Shown here: positions 1 to 9,311 of the stretch, one piece after another
Position numbering within the stretch: the first letter of the stretch is position 1
Layout: each line of letters starts with the position of its first letter
From: Owenia fusiformis
Lineage: Eukaryota; Annelida; Polychaeta; Sabellida; Oweniidae
DNA: 64,000 bases
Direction of reading: 5' to 3'
NCBI GenBank assembly: GCA_903813345.2
Contig: CAIIXF020000010.1
Location: forward strand, 2,969,169-3,033,168
Notes under the pieces: model-generated
Seen by the model: the letters and a program-made list of their open reading frames with translations, nothing else
Databases searched by the model: none
Told to the model about the DNA's origin: nothing
Made by a program: the position numbers and the translations under genes

Positions 1-449
1 ATAACAATAGAACTACATGATACAAATCATGAGAGCACAGTATGAAATTATTAACCTTTCTAGGGGTCAACAGTTACAATTATATTCCAACAAACATATC
101 ATTGGAAACTTGACCAAATGTTTTCAGAAAACCTAAAAATCTTGGAAACAAAAATAGGAAAAAAAACATGTTGATGATGTACAAAAGTAAAATAAAACAA
201 GTTTTCAAAGCTTTTCTTCCCTTTGGCATCATTTCAAATATATCCATTCTTAAGGCCATATGAAGAGGGAAGAACCACCTCCCCCCTGAAAAAAGGGTAA
301 CCACACCTAGTGTGCTCATTGGCATGCTTGTTTTGTTTGATATTATTAGAATCGTTAGATGGTACCCTCCCTATAAAACAGATTTCAGATTTCAACCCTG
401 CCCCCTCGCCACTGCCCCAAGAAACTCCTTATAAGGTCATGATACATAC
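1..449. other. Intron of the SC5D-like gene
   Basis: Immediately downstream (minus strand) of the SC5D-like first coding exon, whose splice donor sits at 449-448. No second coding exon is visible before the window edge: none of the frames here resembles the next part of a sterol desaturase. It is therefore read as intron sequence. The longer open frames in it show no recognisable domain. Confidence 0.6.
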
Positions 450-659
450 CTGTAATATCTGAGGATGCTCCATCAGTTTATGATCAAATATGGCAAAATA
501 GCTGAATGTAGCTGTCGAAAGATATAACACAGCGCCCCCTATGTTTGTAATCAACAGAAGTGTCACAAACTGACGCACCATGCTTGTCTCTGCAAAGGAT
601 TCTGGGTAGACATAAGGCGTTAGTAGGTAATGATCCGCGACTCCAAGTACAATATCCAT
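450..659 (-). CDS. SC5D: Lathosterol oxidase (sterol C5-desaturase), first coding exon, partial
   Basis: Seventy codons starting with MDIVLGVADHYLLTPYVYP closely resemble the N terminus of animal SC5D, the ER-membrane di-iron enzyme that introduces the C5 double bond in cholesterol synthesis. The hydrophobic run around residues 32-54 is the first membrane segment. The exon ends CAG|GTATG (donor at 449-448) after the conserved HPQ-L-Q stretch, in the same place where the vertebrate protein continues into the catalytic part. A splice acceptor (TTTTCAG) lies 7 bases before the ATG, so an untranslated 5' exon must lie to the right. The histidine boxes are outside the window, so activity cannot be judged. 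The match is from recognition of the family N terminus. Confidence 0.85.
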
Positions 660-1756
660 GGTAAATCTGAAAATAGAATTTTGTCGAATCAAGAAATCTG
701 TATTTTACTTGTACATGTTGGTTATCAGCTCATGACATGTACCATATAGGCATTTAATATCTGAATGTGACAATTATTATGTCAAGACTTGTAAAGAAGA
801 TTAAGAATTTACACATTGGGATGGGTCATCAATTTCTGAATAAAAAACTCCCACAAAAAATATCAACCAACGATAACCAAAAGAAAAACTATAACTGGTA
901 GATATATATGGACACAGATTTAGGCTATTCCAACTATCCAAAATGCATTCAAAAATTCATATTATCAATGCCTTTTATTCTAACCCTCAATATTAAAACA
1001 ATATCCCAAATCTTGACTGGATCCCATATCGCAATGATCAGTCCCTGACGAGTTAAGTAAAATGCAATCATACTGCTTTCATGATTAATTTCTACAGATA
1101 ATAGTCTCATCTCATATTGAGTTTTTAATAAACAGCACACCAGGTGGAAGTATGTTTATCACGATTAAATCCAAAAGTAGCAGTGTCAATATAATATATA
1201 GTTTGTAATAAAGTGTTCTTCGTAATATCTAGGCCTATAGGATACAATTAAGGCACAATTGGTCTCAGATTTAAAATGACCACGACCAGGTGGATAATAC
1301 CAATAATCACTAATTTTGGTTCTCTTTTCACGTGTTTGTTCGTATAACTGTAAATATTGGCACATCACTCTGATATGTAATAATAATCCTTGTAGAATGA
1401 CTAAGGGGCAAAATTAAGACCAATAAGGAAAATGCTAAAGATGGAGGGCTGCTACATTATAACAGAAACATGGACGCCTAAAATATGTCTGACAGATGAG
1501 GTTAAAAAGAGCTTTAACATACTAGTAACATGTTTCATGCCTCATAAAAAAAGTCATAAACAAAATATAAGACTTTCAATGAAAAAAATGTTCACTTTTT
1601 TAGTATGAATATAATTTTTGATTCAGGAAGACCGGTAACAACAAAGTATATAACAGTTACACGACAGTACATGATAAACACCTGGAATATGAAGATAAAC
1701 TTTCATTGCCTTACTATTTTTGAGATCATTTGAAATTCAAATAGTTTTATTTTGTT
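660..1756. other. 5' noncoding flank or intron of SC5D, no gene seen
   Basis: AT-rich sequence between the SC5D first coding exon and the Polinton insertion site. The acceptor at 666-667 (minus strand) shows this begins as an intron. The untranslated first exon and promoter could lie here or beyond the Polinton. No coding exon, RNA gene or clear repeat was recognised. Confidence 0.5.
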
Positions 1757-1762
1757 AACATT
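1757..1762. repeat. Target-site duplication of the Polinton, left copy
   Basis: AACATT directly abuts the outer AG of the left inverted repeat and is repeated exactly at 11948-11953. Polintons typically make 6-bp duplications, so the length fits. Confidence 0.9.
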
Positions 1763-1981
1763 AGTAGTGTATGTTAAGGAGGCACGGGATTACTTTGCGG
1801 TGTCTAAAAATGCGATGCCAGAAATGAGATGCTGAGACTACTTTGCGGTGCCTAAAGTGAGATACCAGGAATGAGATGCCAGGGGTTAATAACATTTTTA
1901 CTAATGATGAGATGCTTGCTTTTGTAGTAACCATAGTGATAACCTGAGGTTTGTGGTAGCTTCAATTTGAGACGCATAACG
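1763..1981 (+). repeat. Left terminal inverted repeat of the Polinton (219 bp)
   Basis: Pairs with 11593-11947. It contains recurring units with the core GATGCCAGGAATGAGATG and TACTTTGCGGTG. The inner end is ATAACG at 1976-1981, matching CGTTAT at 11593. It lacks a 136-bp internal expansion that the right repeat carries. Confidence 0.9.
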
Positions 1982-2652
1982 GTATCCTTATTTAATTGAA
2001 ATGCTTTGTAGAGAGTCTTAACATTGAGATATCTCTGAGATACCTTTGTGAAACCTTAAAGCAGGGATAAGTCAGGGAATCTTAAAACTGCGACGTCATA
2101 TTAAGAACTCATACAATTATTGAAATGAAACCTTAAAAACTGAGTTGGTTTGAGAGACTTTTCGGTGATATCTTAAAATTTAGGTACTTTCAAGATATCT
2201 TTGTATTATATCAAATACGATAAGACATTGGAAGGGTAAGTACATTATCAATCATTACATAATCATCCTTGCAAGACCTCAAGTTGTTGCTTCATTGAGA
2301 TGCACTATGCATCCATGAACATTCAGCTTGTGTTCATGAAATACTTTGTGAAACACCTTTGTGCCACCTTAAAACTGAGCTTTTCAAAGCTTTAGACTTC
2401 GAGATACCTTTGTGGAACTTAACTTTTGGCTGGTTGGGAAAATTCTTAACTGTAATGACATTGAGTTGCTTTGCGATTCCTAAAATATGATAACTACTGA
2501 GGGTTGGTGAGCTAACATTATCACACTTTGATAAGATATGAAGAAACCATCCATCTGCGGGATGACAACACATGTTGCATCACATCTTGATAAGTCTCAT
2601 ATATAGACTCTGAACTTTACTAATTTGTAATGTTCAACAATTGCAGTACAAA
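1982..2652. repeat. Polinton subterminal region with degenerate short repeats
   Basis: No gene is seen. Variants of GAGATACCTTTGTG and CTTAAAACTGAG recur irregularly from about 2030 to 2480 (for example near 2035, 2340 and 2400). They echo the composition of the terminal repeat. Possible roles are integrase or replication-protein binding, or decayed terminal-repeat copies; the sequence alone does not decide. Confidence 0.5.
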
Positions 2653-2994
2653 ATGTCATCTCCAGCAATAATTGAAACAGTGTGGAATGCAACGACAAAA
2701 TGCATCATCATTGAGGATGTTAATTCGGTGAGCGCCTCTCCCGAACTAACGCCGAATAGCGACACAAAAAACATAAGATCAACACCACCACCAGCACCAT
2801 TTAAGAAACGCATGGTTAGCTTTCAGAGAGAGTTGACGCTAGGTATACCTGCTCAACCTAGCTGTCGGAGAGACTTGAAGCTTGATATACCCCCTCATCC
2901 AATGACGCTAGATGGTGTAGTACACTTTCATCTGACTTTGGAAGATGCAGCGCGTCCATCTGGATGTATCGTCAATCCGATTCAACCTGAATGA
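2653..2994 (+). CDS. Polinton ORF of unknown function, upstream of the pair
   Basis: A 113-codon ORF beginning ATGTCATCTCCAGC. The frame is open back to 2641 but the first ATG is at 2653. The product is not recognised. Its middle is proline- and serine-rich, and a motif is repeated about 20 residues apart (RELTLGIPAQP and RDLKLDIPPHP). It stops with TGA at 2992-2994, and the next ORF starts in the same frame after only two codons. It may therefore be the first cistron of a pair, or the 5' half of one gene broken by a stop or read through. It faces away from the virion genes, as accessory or early genes often do in such elements. Confidence 0.5.
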   Translation: MSSPAIIETVWNATTKCIIIEDVNSVSASPELTPNSDTKNIRSTPPPAPFKKRMVSFQRELTLGIPAQPSCRRDLKLDIPPHPMTLDGVVHFHLTLEDAARPSGCIVNPIQPE

Positions 2995-3000
2995 CCACAA

Positions 3001-3579
3001 ATGCTCAAGATTTCGAACCGCTCCTGCTTGCGGGAAATATTCATATACACGCAGGGAGATCACGTTGTAATTCGAACATTTAAACTTAAACTTATCGTTG
3101 TGAACAAGGTGAAGCGGGTAGGCTGTATGCCTTACAGCTCGAAGTTTGCACGACTACCTCGACAGGAGTTTGACTACATGATCACCTGCTGCACAGAAAG
3201 AGGAATTCGGGAGTATATGCGTGCCATTCAAGATGATTTGGCCATTCCAAACCAGGCACTGGCTACACCTTTGAATGCACCGCATCACCTAGGACTGGGA
3301 TACGAGTTCAAAGTGCATTCTGATATAAACCTTTTCGAAGTAACAGCGACTTACCACGACCGGGTAAAACAAAAATTTACCCAACTTTGGTCAGTGTACC
3401 TCAATTTCGAGGAGATGGAGGATGTATTGAAAAACATACACAGTCTTATTCCTCCCTTAGCTATAGAGGACATGAATTGTATAGCCACGTTACATGGTGA
3501 TCATATGAACCAGGAGGGTATGTGGGCTTGTAACGTGTGCCAATATCTCTCTCCATGTGATAACCTGCTTGACAATTAG
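3001..3579 (+). CDS. Polinton ORF of unknown function, downstream of the pair
   Basis: A 192-codon ORF in the same frame as the preceding one, separated from it by TGA and two codons. It is predicted to be a soluble mixed alpha/beta protein. A pair of cysteines (CC-T-E-R-G) occurs near residue 61, and the C terminus has a W-A-C-N-V-C...C cluster that might bind metal. No family was recognised; it shows no polymerase B, helicase or nuclease motifs. The position corresponds to where Polintons carry lineage-specific genes. A profile search (HHpred or Foldseek on a predicted model) against Polinton and adintovirus ORFs would be the decisive test. Confidence 0.55.
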   Translation: MLKISNRSCLREIFIYTQGDHVVIRTFKLKLIVVNKVKRVGCMPYSSKFARLPRQEFDYMITCCTERGIREYMRAIQDDLAIPNQALATPLNAPHHLGLGYEFKVHSDINLFEVTATYHDRVKQKFTQLWSVYLNFEEMEDVLKNIHSLIPPLAIEDMNCIATLHGDHMNQEGMWACNVCQYLSPCDNLLDN

Positions 3580-3722
3580 ATACACTTTTTATCTTTAAAT
3601 TGTGTTGTACTAGCTAAAGCATTCATTGCAGGCAACATAATTACATCAATGGGAAATCACACAAAACATTTCTCTGTCTATTGTTATTTTGTATTCAATT
3701 TTTAATAAATGATTCAATTATT
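3580..3722. other. Short Polinton spacer downstream of the plus-strand ORFs
   Basis: AT-rich 3' flank of the plus-strand ORF pair, containing AATAAA at about 3704-3709, a plausible poly(A) signal for those ORFs. It is followed at once by the nested repeat. Confidence 0.4.
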
Positions 3723-4715
3723 ATCCCATCGAACGAAGTTCCGTCCGTCCGTCCGTCCGTACGTCCGTCCATACATCCTTCCATACGTCAGTCCGTCCGT
3801 CTGTCCGTCCGTCCGGGTGATAACTCAAATACCGTTGGCCCGATTTTGTTCATATTTTGTACAAATATGGCGGTAGAGGTTCTACTCGAAAGCCGATTTT
3901 CAAAATGGCCACTCGTTTCAAAATGGCGGCCATTTCAATGCCGATTTTACAGTAATTTAGGTACAATATATAAAACTGTAATAGCAATGTGTTTTAAATG
4001 TAAAGAAGTTATAAAGGACATAATAAAGCTAGAAATGTAGATATTTAAGAAACACACGGCAGCCAACTTGTAAAATGGCGGCCCTTACACGCTATTTACG
4101 ATTTTTGCTGTAACTTGAAAAGTAGTGGAGCGATTGTGTTCATATTTGATATTTGAATACTCATAAGCATGGCACACTGTCTAATGATACTTTGGGTAGT
4201 AGGTGGCCATTTTGAAAAATGGCCGCCATTTTTACGTGTGTTATTTTACGTTTTTTCCCCATAACTTGAAAAGTAGTGGAGCGATTTTGTTCATATTTGA
4301 TATGTGAATACTATAAGCATGGCACCCTGTCTATTGACACTTTGGTTTTGGGGTTTTTGGCCACCATTTTTACGTGTTTTATTTTAAGTTTTTTACTATA
4401 ACACGAAAAGTAATAGAGCAATTTTGTTCATATTTGATATGTGAATACTCATAAGCATGGCACAATATCTTATGACACTTCGGCTAGTAGGAGGCAATTT
4501 TTCAAAATGGCCATTTACATGTACATGCGTGCGATTTTGTTGAAATTTTATATGTGCCTTTCTAGAAGCAATTGTCCTTTTGACAATTTGGCAACTTAGC
4601 GAGCATTTTGAAAATGGTAGCCATTTTTATGTGTGTTTATGTACGATTCTTGCTATAACTGAAAAAGTAGTAGAAGGATTTTGTAAAAATGGCAGCCATG
4701 GCTGTTCGATGGGAT
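3723..4715. mobile_element. Nonautonomous repeat nested inside the Polinton
   Basis: About 993 bp bounded by the inverted pair ATCCCATCGAAC (3723-3734) and GTTCGATGGGAT (4704-4715). It opens with a CCGT/CCGTC microsatellite (3741-3815). It then contains three to four diverged units of roughly 150 bp, each with AAAAGTAGTGGAGCGATTTT, a GTTCATATTTGATATGTGAA stretch and GGCCATTTTGAAAATGG runs. It has no coding capacity. A related but decayed tail (GGTGGGATTTGCTACTCC) appears near 61570, so this is a dispersed family. It lies between the plus-strand ORFs and the ATPase gene and interrupts neither. Confidence 0.7.
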
Positions 4716-5178
4716 TTGCTACGCTTTGGCGTTGCTGTTGTCTAGTTGCAATATAATATCAATACAACGTTAAATTAAACTGTTCTATAATATTTACATC
4801 TGTTTGATAAGTTCTACCTACACAATTGTATTTTAAATATAATTACAACATATTGTACACATACTCTCATATATGAGAATCGTGTAGTTTGGAAATTAAT
4901 AAAAGTTGTTCCTTGATACAACATAGAATAATTTGTTTATTTTACTACTCAATAAGAAACGATGCATAGGTGAGACTTTCATCTTAGATGGATAAGAAAT
5001 GAATTGAATAAGAAAGGATGCACATATTATGATCTCTGTGTTTTCGTAGAGTGATGGTGATCACATTTTTTTGAAGCACAAGGTTTCTTTTGTAACATAA
5101 ATAACAAAACAATGACATAACACTTTGTTTTATAATGTACATTTACTCTTATATTTATGTCATAAGTTTCTTTACATG
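4716..5178. other. Polinton intergenic spacer, no gene seen
   Basis: AT-rich spacer between the nested repeat and the 3' end of the ATPase gene. AATAAA-like signals occur in both orientations. There is no trace of polymerase B motifs in any frame. Confidence 0.5.
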
Positions 5179-6894
5179 TTAAATGCTGGTCATATCAGTA
5201 CTATTACTTTCGGAATTGCTTTCATCATTATAATAAGATTGCTCTTCATCAGTAGATTCTTCATCAGAATTGCTTTCATCATTATTATAAGATTGCTCTT
5301 CATCAGTAGATTCTTCATCAGAATTGCTTTCATCATTATTATAAGATTGCTCTTCATCATCAGTAGACTTTGCTTCAGAATTGCTTTCATCATCATCTGT
5401 ATCTTCTATGAATAGCTCATTAAACTTATGTTCATTATTCACAAGTGCCTTTTTGATTGCAAGATCTCTAGAGACACCTCTCATCAACATATCATTCACT
5501 GCATCTACAATATTTCTGTGTAATGCATTGTCTGCTAAACCGAAAACTTGTTTTAAGACCTTCTTATAGTGCTTCATAAATCTTTCCTTATCATTTCGTA
5601 CAAGTTTCTTCTCAGCCTTTTCCATAGCTTCCTTTTCATTGTTTCCCCTATCCATATACTCCTTTACTTTATGATTATAATCTTTTTCATTATCACTTCT
5701 AGCCTTGTTTTTTAAATATACAAATATTTCATTTAATGTAAGATCAGCATCTTCTTCACGGGAAGAATCTTGTCCTATTTGTGAGGTGGTTTCAATCTTC
5801 ATTTTCTTGGGCAGTTGACCTTGCTCTTGGCACCAATTCCTGATGTGACGTTGCAAATCGTGTACGCTGTCAAAGACTAAACCACAGTTATCACATGATA
5901 CCATATTGTTACATCCGCCAGAGATTAAATGAGGAGACAAACAAGGAGAAGGTCCAGTTTTTATATCATGCATTCTTGTATCCTTTTCATGCGTTTGAGG
6001 TGTTTCTGGTAGCTCATGGTGAAGTACATTTGCATTACTTTCACGCTGTTGCGATTGATTTGATTCATCCTGATTTTGTTTTGCTAATGGTTTTTGCAGC
6101 ATTATATTTGTAGTTGTGGTAGGATTATACAATCTCATACTCTCAGGAGTTTCTTGCTTGAGGTCTACTAACAGGTAGCTGTAAGGTTGGTGTGTAGCCT
6201 TCTCATATGAATCCAATAACTTGTGAGACTTTCCAGGGTACATCTGATGAGCCAAAACAGATACTTGTTGACGATCCCTAGGATTCTTATACAGCACAAT
6301 GTAGTGGGAATTCAAACTGAGAGTGCGACTTTCTCTTCCACATGGAAACAGATTCTGCATCAAGCAAATCACACTTAGATTTCTGTGATGTGATCCACGC
6401 GTGTACAAATCAGTAATCCTTGTATCCTTTGTTATGTCACCCATTAAGTCGTCAAAGATCAGTATGTTCCTCTGATTCACATCCAAAAACTCTGGGTTAC
6501 TCAGCTCGTCTGGTATCCCCATCATAAATTCAATATTTGAGCTGATTGTCTTGATGTCATCATATAGAGGTTGCCATTGACTGTAACACCATATGATTCT
6601 TTGTGGTGTTGGAGATATTCTAGTACCAGCATGCTCAATCAGTTCCTTTACATATGTAGATTTCCCTGAACCTGTCGGGCCAACCACCATCATTGTGAAT
6701 GGATGGTAGAGCACCTTTGAAATATCTCCTGTTGACATCATAACCTGATTTGTCGAAGAATAAGATCCCATTCCATACTGTCCTTTAGATATATGATCGT
6801 TTTTAGTTAGCTTACAGCCATGTACAATCTTCATGTGACGAATCGTATTGTCTTTGCGAGAAAACTGCTTCGAACATTCTCTACAGCTAAACAT
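5179..6894 (-). CDS. Polinton A32/FtsK-like packaging ATPase with extra zinc-finger and acidic C-terminal regions
   Basis: A 571-codon ORF. Residues 4-25 form a C2H2 finger (C-x2-C-x12-H-x4-H). Residues 72-80 are the Walker A motif GPTGSGKST, 143-149 the Walker B stretch ILIFDDL, and LMQN at 179-182 is the likely sensor. This core, to about residue 260, matches DNA-packaging ATPases of Polintons, adintoviruses and other double-jelly-roll viruses, which pump genome into capsids. Core enzymes are usually about 230-300 aa, so this protein is roughly twice as long. Residues 334-355 form a second C2HC-type finger. Residues 380-500 are a charged, helical region of unknown identity. The last 70 residues are acidic repeats (ESNSDEESTDEEQSYNN). 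It may be a fusion of ATPase with a separate zinc-finger protein. It is the last gene of the minus-strand series. Confidence 0.88.
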   Translation of the reverse strand: MFSCRECSKQFSRKDNTIRHMKIVHGCKLTKNDHISKGQYGMGSYSSTNQVMMSTGDISKVLYHPFTMMVVGPTGSGKSTYVKELIEHAGTRISPTPQRIIWCYSQWQPLYDDIKTISSNIEFMMGIPDELSNPEFLDVNQRNILIFDDLMGDITKDTRITDLYTRGSHHRNLSVICLMQNLFPCGRESRTLSLNSHYIVLYKNPRDRQQVSVLAHQMYPGKSHKLLDSYEKATHQPYSYLLVDLKQETPESMRLYNPTTTTNIMLQKPLAKQNQDESNQSQQRESNANVLHHELPETPQTHEKDTRMHDIKTGPSPCLSPHLISGGCNNMVSCDNCGLVFDSVHDLQRHIRNWCQEQGQLPKKMKIETTSQIGQDSSREEDADLTLNEIFVYLKNKARSDNEKDYNHKVKEYMDRGNNEKEAMEKAEKKLVRNDKERFMKHYKKVLKQVFGLADNALHRNIVDAVNDMLMRGVSRDLAIKKALVNNEHKFNELFIEDTDDDESNSEAKSTDDEEQSYNNDESNSDEESTDEEQSYNNDESNSDEESTDEEQSYYNDESNSESNSTDMTSI

Positions 6895-6999
6895 GGTGTT
6901 TGTCTTTTAAGAGTTTTGTTTAAATGAAGATGTCAACTAATCACTAATGTACTTATATCTGAATCTACTTTTTAGTAGCCTAGTACAGAAACATAACAC

Positions 7000-7430
7000 G
7001 ATTATTTGATGTAGGTGAGATTAGGAAGAGAAGGGAATGAGAAGGAGAGGAGTAGATGAGGAGGAGAAGGGAATGAGGAGGAGAAGGGAATGAGGAGGAG
7101 AAGGGAATGAGGAGTAAAGGAAACAAGGATGAGAGAATGAGGGGAGGGGGAAAAGAATGGAGTGAGGTGGAAGAGGGAATGAGGATGATGAGGAGGGAGT
7201 GAGGAGGGGGAGGGGGGAATGAGGAAAAGGAGAGAATGAGGGAGGGGAAGAGCATGAGGGAATGAGGTTGGGGAGGGAATGGGAATGGGGAGGAGGATGA
7301 GGGATTTAGGAGGAGGAGTGGTGAGGAGGATGAGGAGGGAATGAGGAGGAGAGAATGTGAGGAGGGAATAAGGAGGATGGGAGGGAATGAGGAGAGGGGG
7401 AGGGAATGAGTAGTAGAGGATGATATTGTA
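7000..7430. repeat. GA-rich (polypurine) microsatellite between ATPase and integrase
   Basis: About 430 bp composed almost only of G and A on the plus strand, with GGAATGAGGAGGAGAAG-type units. It is noncoding; the open frame on the minus strand is a simple-repeat artefact. Such polypurine tracts can form triplex (H-DNA). Confidence 0.9.
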
Positions 7431-7480
7431 TGCTGTGATGATTTCTTATTAATTGGTCATTGTTGTACTGCCATTGGTTT

Positions 7481-8749
7481 TTATTCGAAATCTTTCAATT
7501 GGCTTTCGTTTAACCAACTATCAAATTTACTCGAGTAATTAAGCCAACGTACAAGCACTTGCTTGCGTCCCTTGAATCGTCTCCTACGCAAGATCTTTTC
7601 TATTCTAAAAAGTTGATTCCTCTCAACGTTTGCAGCAAGCAGCTGCGATTCGTAAAAGGCTCCTTTGATTATTTCACCATTAAGATCTGTCAACCCATAG
7701 GTTGGCGGTTCAGTCCGATTTACTGAGGTTATTATGAATAACTCTTGACTCCAGGACATCAGGTAGCCTGGAGTATAATCAGCACTCTTTTCCAATGAAA
7801 TTCGCACAGTTTGATTTTCCTTAAATTTTGGTTTAAATTCCAAAGGTCGTTTGGTGTATGAGTCGTAATAGAGTTTATACCAAACTTTATCTTGATTGGA
7901 TATGTTCACCTCAGAAGGAGCCATGCCAATTGATTCCATGTATGAGGAGTTGATGGACTTTACAATATCTGGAAGACTGCTTAGATACTTGAAGGTGTTG
8001 TTAGCGTACATGTAACGCACCAATCGTTCCTTCAATCGTTTAATTCCGTTTTCCGCAATCGATGCCTTCATGTTCCCAAACGCTAAGATATGATCAATTT
8101 TTTCACGTTTCAAGTAATCCTTGACAGATTTATTCACAAATTCTCCACCCTGAAACAGAATCATCATCTAGGTTAGAATATTGTAGAATATTTAATACAA
8201 TTGCAAGATGAGTTGCTTTGATATAGTAATTCTATTTTCTCTCGCCAGATCTATATGTACACCAACAGTGAACTATCATACCTGATCACTTCTTATCTGT
8301 AGCGGAGTAGGCATATCCTTTTTTAACGCTTCAAGTGCCTTGACAACCTCTCCACCTCGTTTCGATGTTAAGGGATGCACCCACATGTAACGGGAAAGCG
8401 CGCTAACAATCACTAACAAATAGCTTATCTTTGAATTATACTTTGAATATGTTTTCAAATCAGCTAGATCCATATCGTACATTTGATACATGGATGAAAC
8501 GATAATTTTGCGACGATTCTTAATTTTCTTAGGTTTTCTGAACAATGCATAAGACTCTTGATTGTTAATCCAGCTCTTGACTTGAGCTTGAGTGATACCC
8601 AATGACCTAACTTGTCTCCACAGACGAATTGGACTCGAAAACGAGCCGGGTCTACCTAACGTGTAATAGGCCGATTTCAGAGCTCTTTTCATGGAACTTG
8701 ATAATACTTTTTTCTTAGTACTTCTAGTCTTTTTAATAGCCTTCGTCAT
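7481..8749 (-). CDS. Polinton retroviral-type integrase with C-terminal chromodomain; one intron
   Basis: Two exons, 8749-8282 and 8149-7481, separated by a 132-bp GT-AG intron (8281-8150). Splicing gives 378 codons and joins the catalytic core in frame. The first catalytic aspartate lies in D-M-D-L-A-D (residues 92-97), the second in RSDQ at residue 155 directly before the intron, and the glutamate in A-E-N-G at residue 189. Spacing of about 34 is close to the classic D,D-35-E. Residues 335-378 (FRIEKILRRRRF through SWLNESQL) are a chromodomain, as in many Polinton integrases, which may guide insertion to particular chromatin. The enzyme inserts the element and makes the 6-bp duplications seen at its ends. 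The upstream N-terminal part is basic. Confidence 0.88.
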
Positions 8750-8822
8750 CGTAAGGTTGTAACTTCAACAAGTGAACAGAATAATTGTTTTGTGTTTATA
8801 TTTATTAAAATTAAAAGTACAA

Positions 8823-9311
8823 TTATAAAATTGATGGGAGGGTGAGCATAATATCATTGTACTTCACTTTTAGAAAATACTTGACAAACTCATCATTTTC
8901 TCTAAGATTGTGCTTTGAAAATGAATTGACAATACATCTCATGCTAGTTTTCCTACATCGTTTATTTAAATAGTATACACAGTGATGACCACACGTTGTG
9001 TCTAGTCCTTGAATTCTAGTGTTGTTGTATAAAAAATGCGTACTATTGTTCACAAGAATATCTTGAAATATAGAATTATAATAGTCAGGCGAATGTCCCA
9101 TGGAATCATAAAACTCTGCTGGTGCGTTATCATAAAACGCAAATGCACACCAATGCTCTCCAACCATCGAACTATCCTGTGTGTTAACAATGAAATAGGA
9201 TGGTCTTTTCGTAACTTTTGTAGGTAGCTCATCCAGTGCGTATACACCGTGGGTTTTTAAGCGCAGACAAGCGTCCGAATTCATGATTCGCTCCAATTGA
9301 TACGTATTCAT
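8823..9311 (-). CDS. Polinton adenain-like cysteine protease
   Basis: A 162-codon ORF of the C5 (adenovirus protease) family, which matures capsid proteins. Catalytic residues are visible: His53 in GEHWCAF, Asp69 in FYDSMG, Gln101 in the oxyanion region and Cys107 in TTCGHHC. Length is close to that of family members (about 200 aa or less). The start codon overlaps the stop codon of the upstream capsid gene as TAATG (9313-9309), an arrangement that can allow translation by reinitiation. It lies directly downstream of the major capsid gene, the usual partner. Confidence 0.9.
   Translation of the reverse strand: MNTYQLERIMNSDACLRLKTHGVYALDELPTKVTKRPSYFIVNTQDSSMVGEHWCAFAFYDNAPAEFYDSMGHSPDYYNSIFQDILVNNSTHFLYNNTRIQGLDTTCGHHCVYYLNKRCRKTSMRCIVNSFSKHNLRENDEFVKYFLKVKYNDIMLTLPSIL

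Noticed and set aside
80-325. 81-codon minus-strand frame near the window start as a second SC5D exon
   Set aside because: The translation has no resemblance to the desaturase region after the first exon and no matching acceptor phase.
1982-5178. Polymerase B remnant in the noncoding parts of the Polinton
   Set aside because: No frame shows exonuclease or polymerase motifs; the spacers are repeats or AT-rich DNA.
6980-7255. 91-codon minus-strand open frame rich in Pro, Ser and Leu
   Set aside because: It lies wholly within the GA-rich microsatellite and has simple-repeat composition.
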